A DNA stretch of 64,000 nucleotides, taken from NCBI GenBank assembly GCA_038396625.1, contig CP121688.1, forward strand, positions 3,782,001-3,846,000, read 5' to 3'. Made by a program: the position numbers and the translations under genes. This stretch comes from G038396625 sp038396625. GTDB lineage: Bacteria > Bacillota > Clostridia > Peptostreptococcales > Thermotaleaceae. The notes beneath the pieces are model-generated. The model was not told where the DNA came from, did no database searches, and worked only from the letters and a program-made list of their open reading frames with translations. Positions 17,042 through 25,341 of this stretch are shown piece by piece (position 1 is the stretch's first letter; each line of letters opens with the position of its first letter).

Positions 17042-18082
17042 TTATCTGAATTTAGAAAATTTATAGCCCCTATGTATATTAATGACATCTCTCAAAATCG
17101 AAGCGGCTGCTGGCATGACCCCAGAGGCACCCCCTATAATGGTTAAATCACCTAAGGTATCTGAAGTATATCTTACAGCTTTATTTTTCCCTTCCACACC
17201 ATATAGTGGATGTGTATCCTCTAATTTTTCCAATTTCACCGTCATCTTTAGTATTTGATCTTCATTTATTGTCTTTCCTATGAGTTTATATTTCTTTTTT
17301 TCAGCTTTCGCCTGTTGAATATCCTGTGGTGTGATATTGGTAATGCCTTCCACGGTAATATCCTCTAGGGTTTTTTCCTCATTCATCAATACGTTTGTTA
17401 GAATTAAAAGTTTAGCAGCTGTATCCCATCCCTCCACATCCAATGTAGGATCTGTTTCAGCAATCCCTAAATCTTGGGCTTTCTTTAATGCTTCTTTATA
17501 AGTGCTTCCTTGGTCATCCATTTCTTTTAATATAAAGTTTGTCGTCCCGTTTAATACGCCTTCAATCGAAAGAATATCTGCACCTGCCAGATCCATGATG
17601 CCACCGTTAATAGCAGGCAAAGCCCCACCAGTAGTACATCCAATACATAATTGGACCTTGTTTTGTGCCGCCAATTCATTGAGCTTTCTAAAATTTAATA
17701 AAATCGGTCCTTTATTAGCAGTAACAACATGTATTCCATTCTCTAATGCTTTTGTAATATGGGTCATTCCCGGTTCCCCAGTTTTTTTATTTGTGGGTGT
17801 CATCTCCACTACAATATCTACATCTTTTCTTTCCAGCATTTTATCGAAGGTCACATCCTTGCTACCTCCCTTGGGATATTTGGTAAGATCTCTTTTTGTT
17901 TTTGAAAACTCAATAACATCTAGATAATTTATCCCTGCTGGATCATAGATACCTCCACTTGAATTAATAATATAATGAACCACTATATCTATCCCTTCGT
18001 GCACTAAATTGCTTTTCTTATCATTTAATAGCCTTATAAAAGCACTACCTACACCACCATATCCAATGATTGCCATTCTCAT
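17042..18082 (-). CDS. hom: Homoserine dehydrogenase-like NAD(P)-dependent enzyme
   Basis: A 346-residue protein without the C-terminal ACT domain of long homoserine dehydrogenases. The N-terminal Rossmann motif is AIIGYGGVGSAF. Later come VVEMTPTNKKTGEPG, HVVTANKGPILLNF with the conserved lysine, GCTTGGALPAINGG, LNGTTNFILKEM, and DPTLDVEGWDTAAKL with the catalytic region aspartates. The family interconverts homoserine and aspartate semialdehyde. No aspartokinase, asd, thrB or thrC is next to it, and it sits between an aldolase and an aminotransferase gene. A role in degrading homoserine or a related hydroxy amino acid is therefore as likely as threonine synthesis. Substrate unproven. Confidence 0.8.
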   Translation of the reverse strand: MRMAIIGYGGVGSAFIRLLNDKKSNLVHEGIDIVVHYIINSSGGIYDPAGINYLDVIEFSKTKRDLTKYPKGGSKDVTFDKMLERKDVDIVVEMTPTNKKTGEPGMTHITKALENGIHVVTANKGPILLNFRKLNELAAQNKVQLCIGCTTGGALPAINGGIMDLAGADILSIEGVLNGTTNFILKEMDDQGSTYKEALKKAQDLGIAETDPTLDVEGWDTAAKLLILTNVLMNEEKTLEDITVEGITNITPQDIQQAKAEKKKYKLIGKTINEDQILKMTVKLEKLEDTHPLYGVEGKNKAVRYTSDTLGDLTIIGGASGVMPAAASILRDVINIHRGYKFSKFR

Positions 18083-18106
18083 ATATTGTATTTCCCCTCT
18101 ATTCTT

Positions 18107-18991
18107 CTATTTGAGTATCCCATATTTCACTAAAGCATGTTTAAGTGCTTGTCTTTTTTCTTCAGATAAAGGTTTTAAAGGTCTCCTTGGGTTTCCTCCT
18201 TGATAGCCTAATAGGTCTAATGCAGCCTTTAAGGCAGGTATCCCCCATTTTCCTGTTACAGTGAAATTGAGCTCCATCATTTTTAATTGGAGGGCTTTGG
18301 CTTCTTCCATTCTACCTGCTTTAAATAGAGTAACCAGTTTACAACAATCCTCTGGTAAAATATTGGCTAGGGCTAGGGTAGCTCCTCTTGCACCTACTGA
18401 CAATGCAGGTAATAGATAGCCTGCATTCCCTGCAAAAACAGCAAAATCATCATCGGCGTCCCTTACAATTTCTGTGATTTGCACAATATTTCCTGATGTA
18501 TCTTTAATCCCTACGATATTTGGATGTTTTGCCAAGTTTGCAACTAAAGACGCAGAAAGATTGATCCCTGTATTTCCTGGCATATTATAAAGCATCACAG
18601 GTACTTTTGATTCATTGGCTACATCTACAAAATGCTGATATAATATTTCCTCCTTCATCCCACCTTTAAAATAATGGGGAGGAAGTACTAACACTGCATC
18701 GGCACCTAGATCTGCCATTTTGTTGCTAAGCTGAATGGTCTCTTTTGTGGATTCACAACCTGTGCCTACAATGATTTTCTTATCCTTATGAAAATTGCCT
18801 ATCACAAATTTAACAAGCTCTAATTTTTCTTCTAAAGATAGATACACAAATTCTCCATTAGATCCCAAAACCACAATCCCATCTAGATCTGTCTTTCCCC
18901 ATCTTTCTAAATTATGCTTCATCTTACCATAATCAATCTCTTCGTTCTCCTTAAAAGGTGTTACAATTGGTGTATAAATTCCATGAAACAT
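18107..18991 (-). CDS. DapA-family aldolase, probably 4-hydroxy-2-oxoglutarate aldolase-like
   Basis: A 294-residue member of the dihydrodipicolinate synthase/N-acetylneuraminate lyase family. The start at 18991 follows ATGGAGGGA; an upstream in-frame ATG at 19024 has no such site. The Schiff-base lysine is in IVGIKDTSGN and the catalytic tyrosine in MLYNMPGNTG. The pyruvate-binding loop reads VLGSNGEF, whereas true dihydrodipicolinate synthases have GTTGE. GSNGEF is typical of 4-hydroxy-2-oxoglutarate aldolase and related lyases. It likely cleaves a 4-hydroxy-2-oxo acid to pyruvate plus glyoxylate or another aldehyde. The hom-like gene follows after 24 bases, so the two are probably cotranscribed. 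Lysine synthesis is unlikely, since no other dap gene is present. Confidence 0.82.
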   Translation of the reverse strand: MFHGIYTPIVTPFKENEEIDYGKMKHNLERWGKTDLDGIVVLGSNGEFVYLSLEEKLELVKFVIGNFHKDKKIIVGTGCESTKETIQLSNKMADLGADAVLVLPPHYFKGGMKEEILYQHFVDVANESKVPVMLYNMPGNTGINLSASLVANLAKHPNIVGIKDTSGNIVQITEIVRDADDDFAVFAGNAGYLLPALSVGARGATLALANILPEDCCKLVTLFKAGRMEEAKALQLKMMELNFTVTGKWGIPALKAALDLLGYQGGNPRRPLKPLSEEKRQALKHALVKYGILK

Positions 18992-19143
18992 ATTTATCCC
19001 TCCATTATTTTTATTTAAGTACAATATATTACATTTTTATGATGCATACAAGATTGCATCAACAAGTTTAATAGCAAACAGCTACTTTATGTAAATATGG
19101 AGGTTTGAGGAATTTTAGGTATTGTATCTTTTCTCATCTCACT

Positions 19144-20808
19144 TTATTTTCTGCTATTCAGTAGTCTTAATATTTTCAGTCCTATTTGTATCTCCAAACG
19201 CTCTTCATTATTTTCTAAATCTATACTCGTAATTTCTCGAATACGCTCTAAGCGATATAAAACCGTTTTATAGTGAATAAATAATTGCTTTGAAGCTTGA
19301 CTCGCATTGGCATTGCATTTTAAAAATACCTCTAAGGTCTCAACCAAATCACCGCTATTAGATTGATCATACTCCAATAATTTTATCAACGATTGTGGAA
19401 TAAAATCCTTTAGCACAGACACATCTTTAAATTTGCATAGAAGGCGAAAAACACCTAATTCAGCAAAAGATATAATCGCTTCCTTTTCATAGATTAGCTG
19501 CCCAAATTCCAAGGCATCTTGTGCTTCCTGATAGCTCTGTGCGATGGTCATAATATCCTTTGCAATATTTCCAATACCTACAGTCATAGAAATCTGTCTC
19601 ATTTCCTTCTTGATTCTTGTTTGAACTTTTTTAGCCGCTTTCTTTGTTATTTTGAGCCAATCTTGATGATTTGTTTTATCTACAGGCCATAAAACCAGAA
19701 TTGTATCGCTACCACTTCGAATAATGCAGTTGGGCACATAGCAACTTACTGTATTATACACAAGGGAATGCACTTCACTTTTAAACTTTCTCAGAAATAT
19801 ATCTTTTTTATGCTTCGTTTGCCCTAAGTATTCATTTAAATTGTTCATATAAAATAGCATTACAACATGGGAAGTATTTAAATCCCAGCCAATTAAGTTC
19901 GCTCTTTCATAAATGGTATGTACTGAATCGATTTTACCCTTGATTAAATCATCGATTAAATCATTCTTAAATTTCTGCTCCACCTCTGCTACTGCAAATT
20001 GTTTTACCATTTCGAGACACACAACAGTAGCAGCGTTTTCTATGGCAATAAAATCTAAGGGGCCTAATTGTTTGTTTACTTCTGCAATCGTCAAATATGC
20101 TTTGATTTGATTTACCGCCTGTATAGGAACTACAATTTGAAATGCCTCTTTTTTTTCTACATTAGGAAAACTTACATGTCTTTTATAATGCAGAAAATTT
20201 CCATCCTTACCCTTATATTCTAAATCCCTCTCCAATATATTAAATTCATTAATATTTTTATCGGTAGAACAGATGCAATGAAAATCCTTATCATAGATGG
20301 CAACAGGGTTGCAAATGAGTTCTTGTAGTGATGTAATAATTGTTTCTAACCCCTCATCTGCTAATGCCAAAGCTGTAAACCGCTTATGTACTTCCTTATA
20401 GTAGTTTAATTTTAAAACCTGCTTATTAAATAGCTCTCCCATCACTGGATACATAATATCTACAAACCGAATATCCTTGGATAACTGAATAATAGGCAAA
20501 CCAAGCTGGTTTCCAGTATCTATAATTACTTTTGGTATCTCTTCAACAAAGCGATGCACCTTAATGGCTAAAGCACTTGCCTTTTTTTGTGCAAGCTTTA
20601 CTACTAGTTCTCTTTGAGTAGCAGCATCAGAATGTATGGGATATAGACTAGTGAGAAGCAGCTCCCCTCCACTTAGCCAATCTGCTATGTCAGGTGCTTC
20701 CATAATCGTTACCCCTGTAACAATATTATCTATTCCTTCTGCTCCGGCAACCACTTCTGCATCTCTTAAAACTTTTATATCTAATAATTGTCTTACACGC
20801 ATTTCCAA
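19144..20808 (-). CDS. pucR: PucR-family transcriptional regulator
   Basis: A 554-residue regulator with the N-terminal PucR domain (VRQLLDIKVLRDAEVVAG, TIMEAPDIADWLSGGELLLT), a GAF-like middle region around 170-270, and a C-terminal helix-turn-helix (CNANASQASKQLFIHYKTV). The proposed start is TTG at 20808, 9 nt after AGGGGG; an ATG two codons in is the alternative. In Bacillus subtilis PucR activates ureide and purine-catabolism genes. Here it lies between AllE and the aldolase operon, so control of the ureide genes on either side is likely. Confidence 0.85.
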   Translation of the reverse strand: MEMRVRQLLDIKVLRDAEVVAGAEGIDNIVTGVTIMEAPDIADWLSGGELLLTSLYPIHSDAATQRELVVKLAQKKASALAIKVHRFVEEIPKVIIDTGNQLGLPIIQLSKDIRFVDIMYPVMGELFNKQVLKLNYYKEVHKRFTALALADEGLETIITSLQELICNPVAIYDKDFHCICSTDKNINEFNILERDLEYKGKDGNFLHYKRHVSFPNVEKKEAFQIVVPIQAVNQIKAYLTIAEVNKQLGPLDFIAIENAATVVCLEMVKQFAVAEVEQKFKNDLIDDLIKGKIDSVHTIYERANLIGWDLNTSHVVMLFYMNNLNEYLGQTKHKKDIFLRKFKSEVHSLVYNTVSCYVPNCIIRSGSDTILVLWPVDKTNHQDWLKITKKAAKKVQTRIKKEMRQISMTVGIGNIAKDIMTIAQSYQEAQDALEFGQLIYEKEAIISFAELGVFRLLCKFKDVSVLKDFIPQSLIKLLEYDQSNSGDLVETLEVFLKCNANASQASKQLFIHYKTVLYRLERIREITSIDLENNEERLEIQIGLKILRLLNSRK

Positions 20809-20898
20809 GTGCTGCCACCCCCTAAATGTTTAAAGCTTAAGCAATGATAAGTGTCTTTGCGGCTCTATTTGAGCTGTGCTTTCCTTTACAATAAAGGC

Positions 20899-21663
20899 TT
20901 ATAGTCTAACATCTCTATTACAGTCTTTTGAATAAATATAGGATAAATTTTCTCTCCCCACACAATAAGTACCCTGTGGTACATATGGGCCAAACCATAT
21001 ATAATCTTCTTTCTTTACGGTAACCCATTCATCATCAAGTAAATATACACCTTCACCAGATAATAAATATGCACCATGTTCTTGCACATGGGTTTCAATA
21101 AAAGGATGGCAAGCTCCGGGTTCAAAAGTCAAAATATGCATATTCATATCAAATCCTAAATCTGTAGGTAATAAATCTTTTATAAACACATTTTCCATAT
21201 CGTCATAAATTCTTTCTTCAATTTCATGCACATTACCAAATACAACCCTTGCTTTATGCCCTTCTATTGCCTCATAACATTGTTTATAGAGTAATACTTT
21301 CATATTTTCATTGGAATCATTTCTAATTTCAAGACCTATACCTGCAGGTGCATAAGCATAGCTACCATCTTTAAATAGCTTTTGTTCATTGTCTACCAAA
21401 ACCTTGCCCTCTCCATGAACACAATAAACAAAGCTTTCGATTCCTTCTTCAGCAGCAAACTTCTGCGTTGTCCCTCCTCCAGGCATAATATCTATAATGT
21501 ATTGTACAAAGCTTGCACCTATTTGGGGAGAGGCAACAATACTAATTCTACAGTCTTCAAAACCTGGAACTACATTATTTACTAATCCCTGTGGCGGTAT
21601 AATTGCAAACTTTCCGTGTTTAATAATAGCTCTTGTTGACAAAAGATCCTTTGGATAACCCAT
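20899..21663 (-). CDS. allE: (S)-ureidoglycine aminohydrolase
   Basis: A 254-residue bicupin that closely follows E. coli AllE (YlbA). Shared stretches include MGYPKDLLSTRAIIKHG, LGFDMNMHIL, IETHVQEHGAYLLSGEGVY and the C-terminal SYIYSKDCNRDV. The metal-binding Glu and His residues are in ETHVQEHGAY. The enzyme releases ammonia from (S)-ureidoglycine, the product of allantoate amidohydrolase, giving (S)-ureidoglycolate. The start at 21663 lies behind AAGGAGG; an ATG eight codons upstream is in frame but lacks a site. Neighbours are PucR and, across a small cupin gene, AllC, which fits a ureide pathway. No ureidoglycolate dehydrogenase or lyase is visible. Confidence 0.92.
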   Translation of the reverse strand: MGYPKDLLSTRAIIKHGKFAIIPPQGLVNNVVPGFEDCRISIVASPQIGASFVQYIIDIMPGGGTTQKFAAEEGIESFVYCVHGEGKVLVDNEQKLFKDGSYAYAPAGIGLEIRNDSNENMKVLLYKQCYEAIEGHKARVVFGNVHEIEERIYDDMENVFIKDLLPTDLGFDMNMHILTFEPGACHPFIETHVQEHGAYLLSGEGVYLLDDEWVTVKKEDYIWFGPYVPQGTYCVGRENLSYIYSKDCNRDVRL

Positions 21664-21687
21664 ATCAAAAACCTCCTTAAAAAACAT

Positions 21688-21898
21688 ATCATATTTTGTA
21701 TTTCTTAAGTATCATACATTACCATTCTATTTTCTTCCTTCGTCCCCTTTATCCTTTATAGATAATATTTCATCGTTTTTTTATCCCTTTATTCTAATTT
21801 TAGGCAAATTATTTCTGAGTATTGTAAATGTTTTCTACCATCCATAAAGCAGTCTAGAATTTTTTATTTTGATAAATTATGCTTTCAAAATTACTACA
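21688..21898. other. Intergenic region between cupin and allE
   Basis: About 210 AT-rich bases with no ORF, no strong hairpin and no recognised RNA element. A promoter for allE may lie here but no convincing pair of boxes was found. Confidence 0.35.
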
Positions 21899-22246
21899 TT
21901 AGCTAAATAATATCAGGGCAATGTATTCTAAGTCAATCTCTCCAATATTTTCTATGGAGTGATAATGACCATCTTTTGTAATAAGCACATCTCCTGCTTT
22001 TAGAACAGCTTCCTTTCCATTATCATTCACAAGTGCTTCTCCAGATAAAATATAATAAGCTTCTGAATCTCCCTTGTGCTGATGGTATCCTATGGATGTG
22101 CCAGCAGGTAAAATACTTTTACCAAACAATCTTCCTTTGCCATTAAAGTCTTCCTCTTCAAAAAAATGTACAACTTTTATATCGCCTTTACCACCCAACC
22201 ATTCATGAGATTCCTGTACTTTTAATTGATCTCTTCTTTTAATCAT
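21899..22246 (-). CDS. Small cupin-domain protein
   Basis: A 115-residue single cupin barrel. Motif 1 is around IGYHQHKGDSEAYYILSGE (His, His, Glu), and motif 2 is around DGHYHSIENIG (His). All metal ligands appear present. Such small cupins may bind metal and isomerise or sequester small acids, and no function can be assigned from sequence. Position between allC and allE, 48 bases after the AllC gene, suggests cotranscription and a helper role in ureide breakdown. AAGGAGG lies 11 nt upstream of the ATG. Confidence 0.8.
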   Translation of the reverse strand: MIKRRDQLKVQESHEWLGGKGDIKVVHFFEEEDFNGKGRLFGKSILPAGTSIGYHQHKGDSEAYYILSGEALVNDNGKEAVLKAGDVLITKDGHYHSIENIGEIDLEYIALILFS

Positions 22247-22294
22247 AACTATCCCATCCTCCTTAAAATTTATATTTTATGCTGTGTGCCTTTT

Positions 22295-23542
22295 CTATCC
22301 TTGATCTATATCCAAAATCGTATGATATACTACTTCAATCCCCTTTTTAAAGGCTTCATAATCTGTCCATTCTTCTGGGCAGTGACTTCTTCCGTTTTTG
22401 CTTGGCACGAAGATTAATCCTACATCTGTTATTTCTGACATAACAAGAGAATCATGCCCCGCACCGCTTAACATGATTTCCTTAGAAAATCCTAGTTTTT
22501 CACAGTTTTTCTTCATTAAGTCCATTAATTTCTCCGATAATTTAACGGGTGCTACATTTAATTTTTCAATAATCTCATATTCTACGCCCATCCTTTGTGC
22601 TACCTCTTTCAGAGCTTCATGAATTTGCTGCGTAACAGATGCAATATATTCTTGTTTTTTCGATCGAACATCTACAGTAAATTTCACTTCACTGGGTACA
22701 ATATTTACTGCTCCAGGAAATACTTCTAATGCACCTACTGTTGCTACTGTTCCCTCTCCCACGGCCTTGGCCATACCACTAATTTTGCTAATGACGTAGG
22801 ATGCCGCATCTAATGGATCAATGCGCATATCCATAGGTGTAGTTCCAGCATGATCTGGCCTTCCTTTTATCGTCACTTTAAATCTATGCATGCCTACAAT
22901 ATATTGAACAAGTCCTATTTCTTTCTTATTTACTTCTAAAATAGGCCCTTGCTCTACATGGATTTCAAAAAAAGCTTTGATACTTTCTGGCGTCCTAGCA
23001 GCCAAATGAATATCTTTTGGGTCAAGGCCGTAGGCTTCCATCGCTTGCGCAATAGAAATGCCCTCTGCGTCCTTACATGCTGCAATTTCTTCTTGTGTGA
23101 GTTGTCCCGCTATTGCTCTCGTTCCAAAGAAACCATCTCCAAATCTTACCCCTTCTTCATCATTCGTTGCAATGATTTCTATAGGTGAATTTGTTGAGAT
23201 ATCGTTTTCCCCCATTGCTCTAATGAGTTCTAACCCTGCAACAATACCTGCGATCCCGTCAAAGTTTCCACCATTTTTTACAGAGTCATAATGAGAGCCA
23301 ATCATAATAACAGATGCATCCTTTTTCTTTCCTTCACGTCTTCCTATAATAGATCCTGCTCCATCTTGGCGTACATCAAGTCCTATCCCTTTCATTTCTT
23401 TTATTATATATTCTGTGGCTTCTTTCGCTTCCTTTGTAAAGGGCAGCCTCGTCAACCCCTTTCCTGGCGTTGCATTAAATTTACTCAATTCTTCTAAATT
23501 CTTCTTAATTCTGCTTATATTTATACCTATCTCTTTATACAT
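22295..23542 (-). CDS. allC: Allantoate amidohydrolase (M20 family)
   Basis: A 415-residue binuclear zinc amidohydrolase of the AllC/N-carbamoyl-L-amino acid hydrolase group. The start at 23542 has AAAGGAG 8 nt upstream; the TTG at 23566 is less likely. Zinc-site motifs are IGSHYDSVKNGGNFDGI, ATNDEEGVRFGDGF, FEIHVEQGP and GRSHCPEEW; the dimerisation-domain motif is GRPDHAGTTPMDMR. The enzyme hydrolyses allantoate to ureidoglycine, ammonia and carbon dioxide. Clustering with allE makes allantoate the likely substrate, whereas the related gene at 29.1 kb has a different context. Function call is firm for the family, good for the substrate. Confidence 0.87.
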   Translation of the reverse strand: MYKEIGINISRIKKNLEELSKFNATPGKGLTRLPFTKEAKEATEYIIKEMKGIGLDVRQDGAGSIIGRREGKKKDASVIMIGSHYDSVKNGGNFDGIAGIVAGLELIRAMGENDISTNSPIEIIATNDEEGVRFGDGFFGTRAIAGQLTQEEIAACKDAEGISIAQAMEAYGLDPKDIHLAARTPESIKAFFEIHVEQGPILEVNKKEIGLVQYIVGMHRFKVTIKGRPDHAGTTPMDMRIDPLDAASYVISKISGMAKAVGEGTVATVGALEVFPGAVNIVPSEVKFTVDVRSKKQEYIASVTQQIHEALKEVAQRMGVEYEIIEKLNVAPVKLSEKLMDLMKKNCEKLGFSKEIMLSGAGHDSLVMSEITDVGLIFVPSKNGRSHCPEEWTDYEAFKKGIEVVYHTILDIDQG

Positions 23543-23703
23543 CCTTTCCACTCCTTTAGCCTCCAATTAAATCAAATCTTTGATTTATTGTTTCTTGTCT
23601 ATTACCATTATTCGATATTCAATAAATTACGCCTTTCTCCATAGTTGTAGATAATAAAAGCCTTTTATTATCCATGTTTACTAAGGATGTTTTTGCAATA
23701 AAA

Positions 23704-23729
23704 AAATCACCTGATCTTCTCGGTGATTT
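23704..23729 (-). terminator. Terminator after the IclR gene
   Basis: Arms AAATCACC and GGTGATTT around a 10-nt loop, with a T-run in the minus direction. It separates the yczE-iclR unit from allC. Confidence 0.8.
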
Positions 23730-23741
23730 CTTATCGTTCTT

Positions 23742-24515
23742 TTATTGATTTTTAAATTGAATAGAAACTTCTTTGGTTATTTCTAAAACATGTTCAATGA
23801 AATGTTCCCTATTTGATAAAGAAAACCTTTCACTAGGTCCTGAAATACTGATAGCCGCAATGGCTTCTCCGTCAAGATCAAATATAGGTGCCGCAACGCA
23901 GCTCACACCCAACTCCCGCTCCTCGTTGTCAAAAGCATAACCACTTTCTCGGATCATTTTTAGTTCTTGTGTCAATCGTTCTGGATCGGTAACGGTTTGA
24001 TCAGTAAACTTTTCAAATTTTAATGTGGCAATGACAGCATCCTGCTTCTCCTTAGGCTGATACGCCAGCAGTACTTTTCCTGCAGCACTGCAATGTAAAG
24101 GGATTCTTGCCCCTATTTTTGTAAACATTCGTACCAATCGAGTACTCTCATCCTGAGCAATGTAAACAATCTCTCCGTTATCTAGAATCGTTAAATTTGC
24201 TGTTTCATCAGTTAATTCTCTAAGTTTTTTTAGATAGGGTTGAATCAATGGAGCTAAAGGATTTTGTTCCCGTGCCATTTTACCAATTTTCCATAGCTTT
24301 ATTCCCAATCTATATTTCTTGGTTCTAGTATTTTGCTCAATCATTTTACACAATTTTAATGTGGCTAACAAATGATAGGTAGCACTTACACCATAGTTTA
24401 ATTTTTGACTAATTTCTGTCGCCCCTATTTCTTCATTAGATGATGCTAATAATTCCATAATTTCCATAGCCTTTATCACTGATCCGATTGTTTTTTTATC
24501 CGTTATTTTTTCCAT
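23742..24515 (-). CDS. IclR-family transcriptional regulator
   Basis: A 257-residue regulator. The N-terminal winged helix covers about 10-75 (GSVIKAMEIMELLASS, ATEISQKLNYGVSATYHLLA). The C-terminal IclR effector domain includes IPLHCSAAGKVLLAY and the Cys-containing ELGVSCVAAPIFD. Members control acetate, glyoxylate, allantoin and aromatic catabolism; AllR, the allantoin repressor that binds glyoxylate, is one. Its place next to allC suggests a role as the local ureide/glyoxylate repressor. It follows the YczE-like gene after 41 bases and is probably cotranscribed with it. It may recognise the shared motif found at 25271-25300 upstream of that gene. Confidence 0.88.
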   Translation of the reverse strand: MEKITDKKTIGSVIKAMEIMELLASSNEEIGATEISQKLNYGVSATYHLLATLKLCKMIEQNTRTKKYRLGIKLWKIGKMAREQNPLAPLIQPYLKKLRELTDETANLTILDNGEIVYIAQDESTRLVRMFTKIGARIPLHCSAAGKVLLAYQPKEKQDAVIATLKFEKFTDQTVTDPERLTQELKMIRESGYAFDNEERELGVSCVAAPIFDLDGEAIAAISISGPSERFSLSNREHFIEHVLEITKEVSIQFKNQ

Positions 24516-24556
24516 CTATTATCCTCCAATATGATCATTTCTAGCTTTAGACAATT

Positions 24557-25222
24557 TTAACCTTTTTGCTTACGCCCTTGTATTTGTTTCAGTAAATAGT
24601 AATCATCTCGTATCGATCGATGTATCACATTTTTTGTATCAAAACGAAACCATCTAAAGATTCCTTGAATGGTAGAGCCTATACAGGTTACATAGATTAC
24701 TGTACCAATACCAATTGGTGCCCCTAGTAAAGCTCCTGCCAAAAGCGCCCCAGCTTCGATGCCATTACGAATGATCCATACGGGTTTGTCAGTTTTTTTC
24801 ACTAAAGCCACCATCAATCCATCCCTAGGACCTGCACCGATTTGGGCACTTAAATAAAAATAGGTCCCTATCCCCATCAATATTAAACTTATAATCAGCA
24901 TGATCACACCAGGAATCCATTCCTGACACTGAGGAATGATTTGCAATTGATTAATAAAGTCTACCGACAGTCCTACAAAAACCATGTTCAGCAGCGTTCC
25001 CCAACCTGGCAACTGCCCTAATAAGGTACCCAGTAGTACAATGACGCAACCTGTTAAAATTCCAGCACCACCAACTGTGAGGGAAGTGTGTTTGGTAATT
25101 CCTACATGAAATGCATTCCAAGGACCCAATCCTACATTGGCATTAATCGCCATGACCATGCTGATTCCACAGAGCAAAATACCAAAAAACAGTCGTCCCA
25201 ACTTTTTTATATATTGGTTCAT
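24557..25222 (-). CDS. YczE/YitT-like membrane protein
   Basis: A 221-residue protein with five to six membrane helices. GISMVMAINANVGLGPWNAF in the first hairpin, and GAGPRDGLMVALVKKT later, are typical of the YczE/BcrYaaT-related family (COG2364). The function of this family is not established; it is often linked to transporters or regulators. The gene precedes the IclR regulator by 41 bases, so they probably share a transcript. The upstream region carries the ATTTAATAT-N13-TTACTA motif and a TATAAT box. Confidence 0.8.
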   Translation of the reverse strand: MNQYIKKLGRLFFGILLCGISMVMAINANVGLGPWNAFHVGITKHTSLTVGGAGILTGCVIVLLGTLLGQLPGWGTLLNMVFVGLSVDFINQLQIIPQCQEWIPGVIMLIISLILMGIGTYFYLSAQIGAGPRDGLMVALVKKTDKPVWIIRNGIEAGALLAGALLGAPIGIGTVIYVTCIGSTIQGIFRWFRFDTKNVIHRSIRDDYYLLKQIQGRKQKG

Positions 25223-25270
25223 ATTTATTTTTCTCCCTTATTTTCTGTAAATAAACCGTTAGTTTTTAAT

Positions 25271-25300
25271 TATAGTAAATTTTATTCTGTTATATTAAAT
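25271..25300 (-). promoter_or_regulatory. Shared regulatory motif, copy 3
   Basis: In gene direction ATTTAATAT-N13-TTACTA, followed in the overlap by TATAAT, which could be a -10 box. No good -35 box sits 17 bp before it, so activator-dependent transcription is possible. It lies 49 bp upstream of the YczE-like gene. Confidence 0.5.
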
Positions 25301-25341
25301 TCCATAAATCATTCATTATTCCTGCATACATTCTCTTCTTT

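Noticed and set aside
18107..18991. dapA, lysine synthesis
   Set aside because: The pyruvate loop is GSNGEF rather than GTTGE and no other dap gene is nearby, so a different aldolase role is more likely.
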